Source: Verticillium longisporum (lineage: Eukaryota > Ascomycota > Sordariomycetes > Glomerellales > Plectosphaerellaceae). Taken from it: 64,000 bases of DNA. The stretch spans positions 372,001-436,000 of the forward strand of contig JAETXT010000002.1 of assembly GCA_019188255.1 (NCBI GenBank). The letters run 5' to 3'. Position 1 is the first letter of the stretch, and each line of letters begins with the position of its first letter. The notes beneath the pieces are model-generated. The model had not been told where the DNA came from. It ran no database searches and saw only the letters and a list, made by a program, of their open reading frames with translations. Positions 34,582 to 45,666 of the stretch are shown here, one piece after another. The position numbers and the translations under genes were made by a program.

Positions 34582-37070
34582 GATGAAGTTCGGCCCCCTC
34601 AAGGAGAATGGCGAGGCTCGCTCTGAGGAGTCGATGTCGTGGGGGGCACACGATCTGTCCACCCGTGTCGATGACTGTTCTGGCTAGACTGATAATGTCC
34701 AGACGCTTGGCTCAGCCAGAACGCAGTCGACGCATGAACAGTTCGGAAAAGAGCGGAAGGCCCCGGTACAGGTCGCCGGCGAACAAGCCAGATTGATCGC
34801 TGATTAGAGTCGTGTGGTGTGGTTTGGCCGACGATGGAGTTTAGGTGGATGCCCAGAGCTAGGTCCAGCTCAAGCTCAAGCTCCCAGCTCCCAGCTTCCA
34901 ACTCCACGGCGACTTCGGCAGGAAGCACGGGCCAGGGCAGTTGGGAGGAAGGAACATTCCACGGATGGTTCCTGCTGGATGGTTAGGTAATCCCTAAGCT
35001 GTCAAGGGTCAAGGCCGAGCCCCACATCAGTCGCCAAAAACCCACCACGTCCGGGGACAGGTACCTTTCAAGGTACATTACAGTACAGCACCAAGCACCC
35101 AGGTACTGATGCCACGCCCCATCACCGCCAGAGCTCGATCGGTCGGCGACATGGCAACCCCGTCTCCGAAAGTCTAGCACTCCACATGGAAGAAGACGCC
35201 GAACCTGTCAAATGCACAAGAAACTGCCCTACAGCTCGTGGTCAGCCGGCTTTGCAGATGACCGCACCGTGCCATCAGCCCCAGTCATCCTCAATCGTGG
35301 GCACGCCAGAGAAAGCCCTATGCGCAAGGCCTCGATCAATGCAGCTCGCCATCTGCCAAGCACATATTCTTCCAAGGTACCCTCCAGCAGCAAGCAGCAG
35401 CCGCCCGTGTTCGCATTCGTCGCTCGCCAGATTCGCGACTCGACCTGCCGGCAGATCCGCTGCAGGTGTGGGTGGGCGGGTTGGGCGGCACCCTCCTTCA
35501 TCAATACTTTGATACATATGAGCAAGAACTCGAAAAGGAAGAAATAAAATCAGACGAGGACCACAATTTCGAGCATGAGATGGACTTTCTCAACGGAACG
35601 TGCAAGCTCTGTCGAGTTGCCAAGCGGCGCGGGGAGCTTTGCAACAAGTAACTCGGCACCGAGGTCGCGACCGGCCAGCCCATCGGTGAAGGGTCCTTGC
35701 ACCGAATATACCCCCTGGCACAAGTGGACGGATGGACCGGAGGCTTTGAAAAGTCCGTGAACACCGAACCTGGCCTACGCGACCGCCCTTTGGAAGGGAA
35801 ACACATCGGCCTGACAAGGTGCCCGACCCCGTTTTGATCGCCTTGACACGGATCCACAAGCCAGGTTTTCTATCGAAAGGCCAAACAGGGGGGGGGAGGG
35901 GTGTTTTTGAGTCAGCTGGTATGAGGGGGGCTTGAGAGAAGAAGGCCCGGGGTTCACGTTGGTGAGCACGTTGGTGAGCTGGGTCGTAGGTTTGCCGTGG
36001 GGCTCTCCATTGTAAGTACCTAGGTGTCAATGCCGCCGCGTTGCCCCGTGGCATGGGCGTCTGCGTTTCCGAAGATGCCGGCGGTTTGGATCCTAATAAG
36101 GTCCCCCCCTCAAGTGCCGGCGTGGGATGGGTTGAAGCTGGGCAGAATTACCTTGCACTGCATCTTCACGTTTTTGTTTGACTCTCGACGTGGTAGGAAG
36201 GATTGGTCAAGAATCTGCGACTGGGTTGTCGCAAAGCCGAAAGCAAGTGCGCGCGTCCATCTTCAGCTCTCGCATCCGTGACATCCGAAAACGACCATAT
36301 CTGTACAGTCGTCGGCCTCGCTCCTCACCTCTCGACATCTGACGTCGTCAGTAGTTCTGCTTCACTTTGGGCAGCCAAATCGACAACAAACATTGAGCTC
36401 TGATTGCCTAGCTTCAGCCTCGACACTTCCACTGCCAATTGCGATTCTCAACTCCACCCCTCGGTACGTCTTGTTCTTGTTGTTCGCCTCGTGCGAGGGC
36501 CTTGCGAAACCGTCTTCTACCAACCAGCCCGTTAGTGCTGTTCGCTATCTGACCACCCTCTTTCCGGCAGTAGACCAGGCTTGCCCAACGTCATCCTCCC
36601 ACAAAGGAAGGGCACAGCTCAGAACAGCCGCAGAAGCCCAAGACAAGCCAGAGCCCGTAGAGGCGCGAAAGACGGTCAGGCTCTTCAGGCTCCATCACAT
36701 TGACAAGCATCAGACCACCTTGCGCCCTGCTGTGCTCCTCGCGTGGTCGCTGCTGGCACACTGCATATTGCATGCGCTGCCCCCCCTCCTCCGCGTATCT
36801 CGCATCAGACCTCGCACATCGTTCGCTGCTTCGCCTCCACATTCTGTAACGCCCAGGCATCAGTCAAAGGTGACACAAACCCGAGCTTTACGACTCGACA
36901 AGCCTTGCCATCTTTTCTCCTCGTCGCACCATCCTTTGCCATCACAGCGCCTACCAGTAGAGACCAGACGTCCGGTCCGCAAACGCGTGCCAAGCGAGGG
37001 CTTTCGTCTGCGCGCGGGAGACACTAGCCCCCGATCACAAAAGTCGATCAAGTGGGGGTATTTTTTCATA

Positions 37071-37093
37071 CCTACCTACCTACCTACCTACCT
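37071..37093 (+). repeat. CCTA tetranucleotide microsatellite
   Basis: Six tandem CCTA units run from 37071 to about 37093, directly after an AT-rich run. Confidence 0.85.
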
Positions 37094-38422
37094 TAGCTGT
37101 CAGACAAGTGGCGTGCGTTCCCCTGCTGTCATCATCAGAAGCAAAGAGGGACGACGACGCCAAGGCACGATTGTTGGGATCAAACGATCTGTGTCTGAGT
37201 GAGAACAGGTCAAAAAGCAAAGACGGTGCATCGAAGGAAACTGACCGCCTCTTCTGCACTTCGCTTGTGTGCACACGACGCGCCCGCCGTGTGCTGTTGC
37301 TGTCCATCGCGCTTCTCTCTCAATCAGTCTGGACCGATCCAGTGAGCGTCACGGTCATAGACGCAGCATCCGCTGCCTTGATCGAGCTTTCGACACTTTG
37401 CCTACCTGCGGCCCCTGCTCGTGGCCGCGTAGTCTCGGGGTCGACAGCGCCCTCTCCATCGAGAGACGAGAATACCATCCATTCCTCCACTTGGCAGGCA
37501 GACCCACTGCATGAACGCCAGACGGGGAACGCGAACGAAGAAAAGACGAACGACCCGCAATCCCCTAGCACAAGGGTCGAAGATCGCGAACTTGCAATCC
37601 ACCATCCAGACGGATCCTCGGGCGAACCGAAGCCGCCTGCCATTGTACCGCGTCTTTCGTGCACTGTCACCGCCGCCGTGTTTTCTTTTCGTCGCTTCTC
37701 CTGTCCAGGGTTCTGATCCGACCTCGACTTCTGGAAGAGCAGGCATCAACTACTACGACTTTGCTCTTACCATTCCTGACTTGACGATTCAGGGACAGCC
37801 GTGAAAACTGCATCTGGAAAGAGCCATCCTCAAAGGCGAGAAGGAAAGCTGCCGGGTGCTGCACGCTAGTGGTCTTTTCAAGACTAGCGTCTCCACCTCA
37901 GCCTGCCTCTGGAGCCAGGGTCCCCCAGGTCGTCCCTTCCTCGGGATAGTCCCAGCCCAGGTCCGATCCCATCGCATTCGGCACAAATCAGAGAAAAGGC
38001 ACCGATCCTACCACAGGTACCTGAGGTACAGGCCACTACATACTGGCAGGCACCAGTAATTGTCCCGGTTCCTCCACAAGAAACCATCCGGGCCTTTCCT
38101 TGCCATTACATACACATACTCGGTCGGTCCCGTTCGTCCTGACGTCTGTGGCCTTTTCCGCTTTTTCGCCTGTTCTCTTCGCTCTGGCCGACAAGAGCAC
38201 AGAGGCAGACGGACAAGAAGCCACAAGCTTGCGTCTCAGGCGAACAAACCACAGATCACAGGGCAGACACGACCCAACCACGACGCCCCGCGTTTTCCAC
38301 CCTTGAGGAAGCTGCGCCCCCGAAAGGACGAATCATCAACTGGCCCGGCCACTGTTGACAGGCCCCTTTCACTTACCCTTCCGTCTCGGCACCACGCCAT
38401 TGGTCTCCTTTCCCCTCTCCAA

Positions 38423-38466
38423 GCCCCCTAACCCTCGAGCCCCCCCTAAAAACCCTTAACCCCCCC
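38423..38466 (+). repeat. C-rich CCCTAA-like and CCCCT-rich tract
   Basis: The sequence contains CCCCCTAACCCT, then CCCCCCTAAAAACCC and TTAACCCCCC. It resembles degenerate telomere-type CCCTAA units and is also dense in CCCCT, the stress-response element. There are too few exact units to call an interstitial telomere repeat. Confidence 0.4.
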
Positions 38467-38623
38467 TGTGCCCCTCGCCCGAATCCAAGCTTGCCAGCTT
38501 GGGTGCAGCCTCCCGTCAGCAGACCATCCTTCTGTCATCCGCCCACGCGAAACGCCTGCACAAGGCTCGCAGCTCCCTCACATCAGCGCACAATTCGGGC
38601 TCTTCAGCTGCGCTACACCTAGA

Positions 38624-38683
38624 CTTCTTTCGCAAGGTCTTTCGCAGGGTCTTTCGCAGGGTCTTTCGCAGGGTCTTTCGCAA
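38624..38683 (+). repeat. 12-bp tandem repeat, about 5 copies
   Basis: The unit GGTCTTTCGCAG occurs three times exactly (38636-38671), flanked by one-mismatch copies on each side. The unit is a multiple of three, so all frames through it stay open (for example repeated FRRV), which makes short open frames here meaningless. Confidence 0.85.
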
Positions 38684-39200
38684 GGGGGTCTTCGTTGCCC
38701 ATCCGACTCGGTCATTTGCTGAGCCTCAGGACAAGCTGACCGGTCGCCCGAAGTACAACTTTCCGGCTCGACCTTGTGCCACCATCCAACCTACCGACGT
38801 AAACCTTCTTCTCTCCTCTTGTCGACTGTTCTCTTCACTTGTTTGTCATTCCGTCCATTCTTCACTTCTCACGATTTCCACGGTCCTATTTTTTTCACCT
38901 TTTTAACCTTTTCGCTTGCGTCTCCTCCTTTCCCCTCGTTCCTCACGACGCACGACGGAAACCCGAGCGATCCGATACTACACGAATACGACTACATCTG
39001 CTGCCACACCACTTACAGCAACTCACGCCCTTCCCCGACTGGTTCGACGATACCCAATTCCTCACGCCGATCCTTGTTGAAGAGGGCATATGCTCATCAA
39101 TCGACTCGACGAGTGCACTCTTTACTCGCCCGCCACGGTCGCTGCACAGTCCCAAATCTGCGCTGGCGATTGCTAGGCACCGTCTAGGTAGTCGCCAGAC

Positions 39201-40856
39201 ATGTTCCTTCATTCGGGTGCTGCGATGCACGGCCATGAATTCTCCAACAAATCCCCCTCCAACAGCCCCTCACCTTCGCCCTCACCTTCCGCCAACGCTG
39301 CCCACCGCCTCCGATCCGCTTTCGGCCACCCGCCAAGTCCATCCCCGATTGCCCCATTCGAAGCCGACCTGCCACCGCGCCGACAGTCGCTGAGCGCGCC
39401 AATCCTGTCGCCTCTGCCTTCAACGAGGAGACCTCGGCCCTTTTCCGATATTGCGCCAAGGAAAGAACAAATCGTACGATTCAACGAGAAGCCAATTATT
39501 GTTGGTGACCAGAGCATACTCTCTCTTGATGGCAGTGTTAGTGAAGACGAGTCGGTCGTGTCCGACGTCATGAGCGACATGACAAGCCAGAGCGGCACCA
39601 CCAGGAGGAGGAGGAGACCGCGGAGCAGCTCCAAACTCGCCACGAACTTTCTACTCGCCTACCCGCCCCCGCGCAAGGTCACCAAGCAGCGACGCTTTGT
39701 GCAGATCCGGCCCAGGGTCATGCTCCAGCTGCAGCAGCTCTCGGCCGATAGGCGGCCAAAACCCACCCTCGATGTCCTGCCCACCAGCGTCTTGGCCGGC
39801 TCGCTCATTATCCCACGCCTGGTGCAACACTGCCCCAAAATGTTCAACGTCAAGGGCAACCTGGCCCAGGATGACCTTGTGCTGGCCAAGAGTGAAAATT
39901 ATGACCTGCCAGAGGACCAAGATGAGGATACGAACGCCAAGGATCTCGACAAGAGGGACCTCGTCGCCATCATCTCCCCCATCACGCCGCGAAAGGAAGG
40001 TGAGCGACGGGAGTCGGTCGACGAGGTTGAGATTGTGCTTGCCGATGGCTCCGTGTGGATGGGTAAGCCGTGGGGCAATGGCTCGTACGAGTTTGTGCAC
40101 ATTGACGAGAGCGGCGTCTCCAAGACGGCGCGATGGGTGAAGAAGGGCGTCAAGGCCAAGAGGGATAGCTTTGGTGCGCCTTCGCCTTCGCCGCCACCAA
40201 CGCCGGACTCGAAGTATATTTTCAGCCTTATCGACCCCACCACCAGACGACACCCCATCATGGCGACCCTGACATCTTCGAACCTCGAGGTTCTGGATCA
40301 CTATGTTACGCTTTCCAAGCCTCACGATGAGGACAACGAGGACGAGGACGAGCCGCCTCGGCAGAAGATGATGCGGGCCATGGACGACGTCGCTCGTACC
40401 CTGATCACCGTGACTTCGGTCTGGGTATCGCTGCGCAACAATCAGAACTGGCCCATGCGTGCACCTCGCCCGACGCTGCGGACAACCGGCAGCACCCGCA
40501 CTACGAGCATGGGGTCCGACCGTAGTCGCGCTTCAACGGTTCCCATGTCGGCCTCGGAGGTCAGCCGTCCTTCTTCACCCGTATCAGTCGCGCCGCCGCA
40601 GACGAACTCGGCGCCTAAGCGGTCGCTGTCCACGGGTGCGGCGTACATGCAACGGCGGCTGGCGAGACAAGGCAACGAGTCGCCACCTCAGAACGAAACG
40701 CCCACCGAGGGCGATGAGGTAGAGGACCCGAAGATCCTGGCTATCGGCGCATCGGCGAAGCTGCAGAAGAGAAAGTCCATTTGTCGCCGGGTCCGCGACT
40801 GGGGCCACCGCATCACGCACTCAAGCAAGGAGAAAGAGACGCAGAAAAGGAATTAG
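39201..40856 (+). CDS. Conserved fungal protein of unknown function, 551 aa
   Basis: An intronless frame starting at ATG 39201. The N-terminal ~170 residues are Ser/Pro-rich with a PSPSPSPS run and a basic TRRRRRPRSSSK patch, and are likely disordered. A folded middle (about residues 175-390) contains FVQIRPRVMLQLQQL, EIVLADGSVWMGKPWGNGSYEFVHID, the basic ARWVKKGVKAK, and FSLIDPTTRRHPIMATLTSSNLEVLDHY, which looks like a compact beta-rich domain. The tail is again Ser/Pro-rich and ends in a basic stretch. I recognise this layout as a widespread Pezizomycotina hypothetical but know no function. The consistent domain core supports a real gene. Confidence 0.8.
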   Translation: MFLHSGAAMHGHEFSNKSPSNSPSPSPSPSANAAHRLRSAFGHPPSPSPIAPFEADLPPRRQSLSAPILSPLPSTRRPRPFSDIAPRKEQIVRFNEKPIIVGDQSILSLDGSVSEDESVVSDVMSDMTSQSGTTRRRRRPRSSSKLATNFLLAYPPPRKVTKQRRFVQIRPRVMLQLQQLSADRRPKPTLDVLPTSVLAGSLIIPRLVQHCPKMFNVKGNLAQDDLVLAKSENYDLPEDQDEDTNAKDLDKRDLVAIISPITPRKEGERRESVDEVEIVLADGSVWMGKPWGNGSYEFVHIDESGVSKTARWVKKGVKAKRDSFGAPSPSPPPTPDSKYIFSLIDPTTRRHPIMATLTSSNLEVLDHYVTLSKPHDEDNEDEDEPPRQKMMRAMDDVARTLITVTSVWVSLRNNQNWPMRAPRPTLRTTGSTRTTSMGSDRSRASTVPMSASEVSRPSSPVSVAPPQTNSAPKRSLSTGAAYMQRRLARQGNESPPQNETPTEGDEVEDPKILAIGASAKLQKRKSICRRVRDWGHRITHSSKEKETQKRN

Positions 40857-41779
40857 ACCGGGCCAGACCTGGGAGCCAGAACCACCAGCTGGTTGGGGCA
40901 TGGGATTATTTGTTGGACACTACGGCGTACCGGATCATGGCGAAAAGAGATCATGCATACCCCCCCCACCTTCGCAGCCGCACCTCACTAGGTCTGCAGG
41001 CTCTTTGTTGAAACACGGCCTCTCTGGGTTTCCTGTGTTTTGTTCGTTTCCTTTCTGAATTATATATATATATACACACCTAGGTAGTGTGGGAGGCAGG
41101 CCCACGTGATGCGGGCCATCTGTACATACATTGACTTCTGGGTCTATTCCCTACTTGAATCCCGCCTCCATGCCAGAGTGACTTTGGGGTCGTTCAACGT
41201 GTGATGCATGTCGTTTTTCGCTGGCCTGGTAGCGAGCTGCGCTTGACTGAGGCTCCCAATCGGAGCGAGACTGCTGCCCAGGTCATGCAGAGATTCACGT
41301 GGCAGATGCATTGCAGATCGGGGTTTGCGGCAGGAAAGGTGTGACAATATGCTGGCGGTTGACCGCAAGATGACTCGGTCGTGAGTCTGACTATTTATTT
41401 GATGGCCACATTTCGTCTGTCAAAGTTATCTGTCAGTCAGTGTCTCACCTGTGGCCAAGACGGTGGAAACTTTCTGAACTCAGACAGGCCGATCCGGTGT
41501 ACCTCGCCAACGTCCGGGCACGAGCATCACGGGTCGAAAAAGTCTAATCGGACGACTCGTCATACAAAGCTCTCATATTCATATTCTCATGCCGAACACC
41601 TAAGGACGGCTTTCTCGTGGACCTTTTCCTTCGTTCCCCATGTTTCCCTTATTATCGCTCCCAAAACGCAGAGGAAATGCATCCCTGAAACTCCGCCCCC
41701 CCAAAATCTCCCCCTCCCCCACGAACGTAGTAAACCTGTTCGGTCGCCGGCTTCTCACCGCAGGTCTACCCGCGGTTCA
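40857..41779. other. Intergenic between convergent genes
   Basis: Contains a TA dinucleotide run near 41060-41076. The long plus-strand open frame beginning near 41381 is the antisense of the GC-rich esterase and was not called. Confidence 0.55.
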
Positions 41780-43558
41780 TTAAATGTAGAAAGCTCCAAC
41801 GTTCTTGGCGATGAAGTCGTAGCTGTCGCTCCTGAAGTTGTCGTCCAGCAGGCCGCCGGCCCTGTTGGCCAGAAAGTTGATGAGCTTCTTGCCCTGGTCC
41901 CAGCGCGGCCAGTTCGGGTACTGCGCGGCGCTGCCGACGTTGGGGTCGAGGTCGTGGACAAAGTTGGTGTAGTAGGTGCGGATCTGGCGCGACGCGTAGT
42001 TGGGCAGGATGCCGTAGAAGACCTGCAGCAGGTCGGAGCCGTGGAACGTGCCGAGGATCGGGGTGCCGTAGTTGTAGGTGGCGAGGTAGGACCACGCCGG
42101 CACGTCGGGGTGGGCGGCCTTGGTCAAGGAGAGGAAGGCGCGGCGCGTCAGGGTGAAGACGAGGTCGCCGAGGACGGCGGCGCGGCGCTTGAAGCCCGGG
42201 AAGATCTCGTTGAGGAGGACGGTGCGGTGCGGGCTGCCGGCGATGACGGCGGCGACGCCGTTGTCGTACGTGTTGACGAGCGTCGTCAGCTGCGCCTTTG
42301 TGGCGCCGTTGAAGAAGAGCTTCTGCAGGTAGTTGACGAAGCGGTCCGTCGTTGTCAGGTTCGGCTGGAAGAGCCCGAAGAGCGTGCCCTCGTCCTCCTG
42401 GTTGCCGATGATCATGGGCACGGCCGCGTACTTGCCCGTCGCCGCCAGGATGTCCGGGCTCTGCGTGAGCACCTTGCCGTCGGGCCGCGGGAGGTACGAG
42501 AGCGCCACCGAGCTGTAGGACAAGATGCCCGGCGTCGACGTGACGGCCTTGAGGAACGTCTGGTAGGGCACGTCGCGCAGGCAGTTGAGCGTGTCGGCCT
42601 TGCCGGCGCACCCGGCCTCCTTGACGACGAGATCGTACACGGCCTGGCCCTTGGGACAGTCGACGGGGTCCGCCGGCACCATGCTTCCCGAGTTCATGAT
42701 CGCCCCGCGGAAGAGGGGCTTGCCCTTGTACGTGTTGTCGCCGTCGTAGAGCGCCATCTGGTCAAACACGGAGATGGCGCCCGCCGACTCGCCCCAGATG
42801 GTCACCTTGGAGGGATCGCCGCCGAACGAGGCAATATTGTCCGCCACCCACTCGAGACCCATGCGCTGATCGAGGAGGCCTAGGTTCGAAGACCCGTCGG
42901 CGAGGATCTCCTTGCCGGGCATGAAACCGAAGCCCGCAACACGGTAGTTGACGGCGACGAAGATGAAGGGCTTCTTGAGGTCGACGCCGTGATTAATGAG
43001 CCCTGTGCCGTCATACATCGAAGACCAGCCGAGCTACGAATTGTGTTAGTGATTTTATATCCACAAGTGACAAGCCACCTCGAGAGTTCTTACCTGGAAC
43101 CCGCCGCCAAAGATCCAGTAGAGCACAGGAAGCTTCGCATCCGCTTTAGTGCCCTCAGGTCTGGCCACAGTAATAGACAGACAGTCTTCTGTCTGGCCCG
43201 TGACCTTTTGCACGAATGGCAAGTTGGCGATCTCGCCCAGAACGTCGAAGAGAAAGTTGTCACTCTCACTCGACGACACCATCTGGGGGCACGCCGCCGC
43301 CGGTCCGGTGGCGTCAAAGGTACCAAGGTTCCTCGCGATGCGTTGGGGAGGCTTCAGCCTGAGCCTGCCCACCGGCGGCTCGGCAAAGGGGATTCCGCCA
43401 AACGACTCAACCTTGTTCATGACGTTGCCGAGGACAGTGGCCAGCGGCAGTACGACAGTCGCGGTGCCAGCGGCTCGCTCGTCGAGGGCGGGAGTCGCAT
43501 CGGACTGCGCGGCGACAGTGCCCAGGAGGCCGAGGAGGATGGGGAGCTTGAACAACAT
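41780..43558 (-). CDS. Secreted type-B carboxylesterase/lipase
   Basis: An alpha/beta hydrolase of the carboxylesterase type-B / Candida rugosa lipase family, hydrolysing esters or triacylglycerols outside the cell. Exons are 43558-43094 and 43033-41780, giving 572 residues, the normal family size; the 60-base intron is phase 0. A signal peptide ([18 protein letters not shown]) is followed by [27 protein letters not shown] and the oxyanion-hole IFGGGFQ. The nucleophile elbow is GESAGA near 42777-42794, with candidate Glu in [10 protein letters not shown] and His in GTFHGSDLL completing the triad. No lesion was seen. Confidence 0.93.
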
Positions 43559-45666
43559 CGTGAAAATCTCCGTGTACTGGCAAGCTGGGGGCAAGAAGAG
43601 CTCGGAAAGACCCAACAAAGGGGGAAGTGTAAAAGTGAGCTGGCAAGTCTGACTTGAGCTACCACTGAGGCAGATGGGGGCTGAGTCGAGCAAAAATCTT
43701 TTCTGTGAGCGGGACCCTGCTTTATTTATCATATTGGAATCATCGCGAGAATTCCAGGTTGTGGATGTCCGGTGCCCGGGGCCCCAGGCCAGACCAACCT
43801 TTTTTTTTCTTTGGCCCCGACCCATCCCCCCGTCGTATCCGCTTTCGACATCGCGGAGTGCATGTGCGCCGTGTCATGGCCATCCGTCCGTCAGATTCCC
43901 CATGGGGATTCCCCAGAGTGCGAGCTCAGGTTGCACGGCATGATCCTTGTGGTGCAGTGCTCAGATCGAGGGGAGAACACGCACTTGGGATTGGTAAGTG
44001 CCGCCTGATTCGCCAATGCATGGCACCGTTCCCATCGGACTGCGGGATTCAGAGTAGACGAAGATCAACGACGGTCAAAAAGCCGAGGAACCTGATGAAG
44101 TAGTTCAACAGACATGTGAATGTGAAAACAACCACAAGGCTGAACAAAAGGAGGGGCTGGCTAGAAGAAAAAAGGAACAACAGCTGCGAAATCGAGTCAA
44201 CACAAAGCGCAACGACTCAGGCGCCCCTCGGAGCCTTGACTCTGTCCGAATCTGCCCCCCCACGTCGTCATGTGGTGCATCTTGGCCAAGCTCAAGCTAA
44301 AAAGTGGGAAGCCGTTTTGCGGGGAGCAGCTCGGTAGGTCACCAAGTGCGGGGAGCAGATATGCGATGGCAGCAATGGCACCGGCTTTGACTCCTAGAAC
44401 AGCCTAGTTTGTTTCCCTGCCGGGGTGGCAAGGTAGCTCTACAGCGTCTCTGCCGCCCAAGGTCGAAGCTGTAGTCCGTCATCTTGCGTTGTCCTCGTGT
44501 GCAAAGCCTTGGACGAAGCAGGGAATGCCGGCGCAAGGCCCGAAATGTGACAATTGTGTAGCGCCATGTCGAGTGTTGGCGGTGAAGCGCACGAGCACTC
44601 CACTGCTGTTCACAATGGCTGGCAAATTCGAACGTCGCAAAATCAGTTCGTATCCTGTCCGAGCCTTTTTGGCACCAAGTGATCAGACCCTAAGAACACT
44701 ACGACTGTGCGCTTTGCGCAAACGCATGCGAGTCGCGTAAGACGGCAAGTTCAGCCTTGGCTAAGCAACAGTAAGCGGTGCCAGCCAACTTGAGATGGGT
44801 TGCTAGCCTCCTAAGGGGTTATATCCTCATTTGGATTGGAAGTGAGGGGGGGATGTGCGTCCTTGACCACACCGGGAATAGATCGTCATAAATAAACCCA
44901 CCATGATCCGCAACGCCATCTCCCAAGGCGGCGAGCGTTGAGAATCGTTACGGAAATTCCCCCAGATGTTGCCCTCAGGTCAGGAACAGGCACCCGGATG
45001 CTGCCGGCTCCAGCTCGCGCAGCATGCCAGTAACGGACGAGCTTTCTTTTAGCTCAACTGAGACACGGTAGATCATCAAGCACTTCTCGGGCAGAAGGAT
45101 GAGAACTGACACAATCTCTTATGAGTTACGCCTCACACCATCTTGAGTTTTCCCGCCGCCTCTTGGCTGCTCGTCCTGCATACTGGCGGCTTTGATGGCG
45201 CCTTTTGGGAGCCTGAGTGTGTGCTCATTGTCCGCATTCTTCGATATCACATGGTAATTCCAGCTTTCACGTGGAAAGAAAGTAGATTTGCAGTATGATA
45301 CGCGTAAATACCTTTGGTCATTGGCCTCGGTATGGCTGTTGTTGAAGCCCGTCCCGTTGGGCTAGATCACCTCGTAAGCTGCCTTGTCGCAACACCATGC
45401 CCACATTACCGGAGGCTTTGAGAGGACTCACGACGGGCAGCATAGACTTACGCAGCTGGAGGAAATGAGGGGAAGTGCTGGAAGACACATTATTAGTTGG
45501 TCAACAAAATATCTGATTTCAACAAACAGCATGTGAAAGGAAACACAAGCAAAAACAGCAAGTTGGAGGAGCTAGGCTCGTTCAACACACTCTGGAATTC
45601 CTGCCTAGAAGTAAACGCCACAATCTTCCGAGAAATCTTTTGAGTCAGGAAAGGGGGTCTAACAGA
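43559..45666. other. Intergenic, 2.1 kb
   Basis: No convincing gene. It contains a T-rich run near 43800 and several short frames on both strands without recognisable domains. Confidence 0.45.

Larger units (their letters stand above)
34582..39200. other. Long (4.6 kb) gene-poor upstream region
   Basis: No gene with recognisable domains was found. The left part (34.6-36.1 kb) carries GC-rich, short frames. 36.3-39.2 kb is C/T-rich on the plus strand with long stop-poor frames (for example 36393-37202 and 37108-37716) whose translations are Ser/Arg/Pro-biased and lack structure. This is most simply read as an unusually long promoter and 5' leader for the 39.2 kb gene. It contains a CCTA microsatellite, a 12-bp tandem repeat and CCCTAA-like runs, listed separately. 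Confidence 0.45.

Noticed and set aside
36393..37716. Two plus-strand frames of about 200-270 codons
   Set aside because: C-rich, stop-poor leader sequence with Ser/Arg/Pro bias; no ATG in good context, domains or splice evidence.
38499..38906. Frame encoding repeated FRRV
   Set aside because: Product of a 12-bp tandem repeat that keeps all frames open.
41381..42883. 500-codon plus-strand open frame
   Set aside because: It is exactly antisense to the carboxylesterase gene; GC-rich third positions create long antisense frames. Composition (Val/Arg/Asp/Gly runs) is artefactual.
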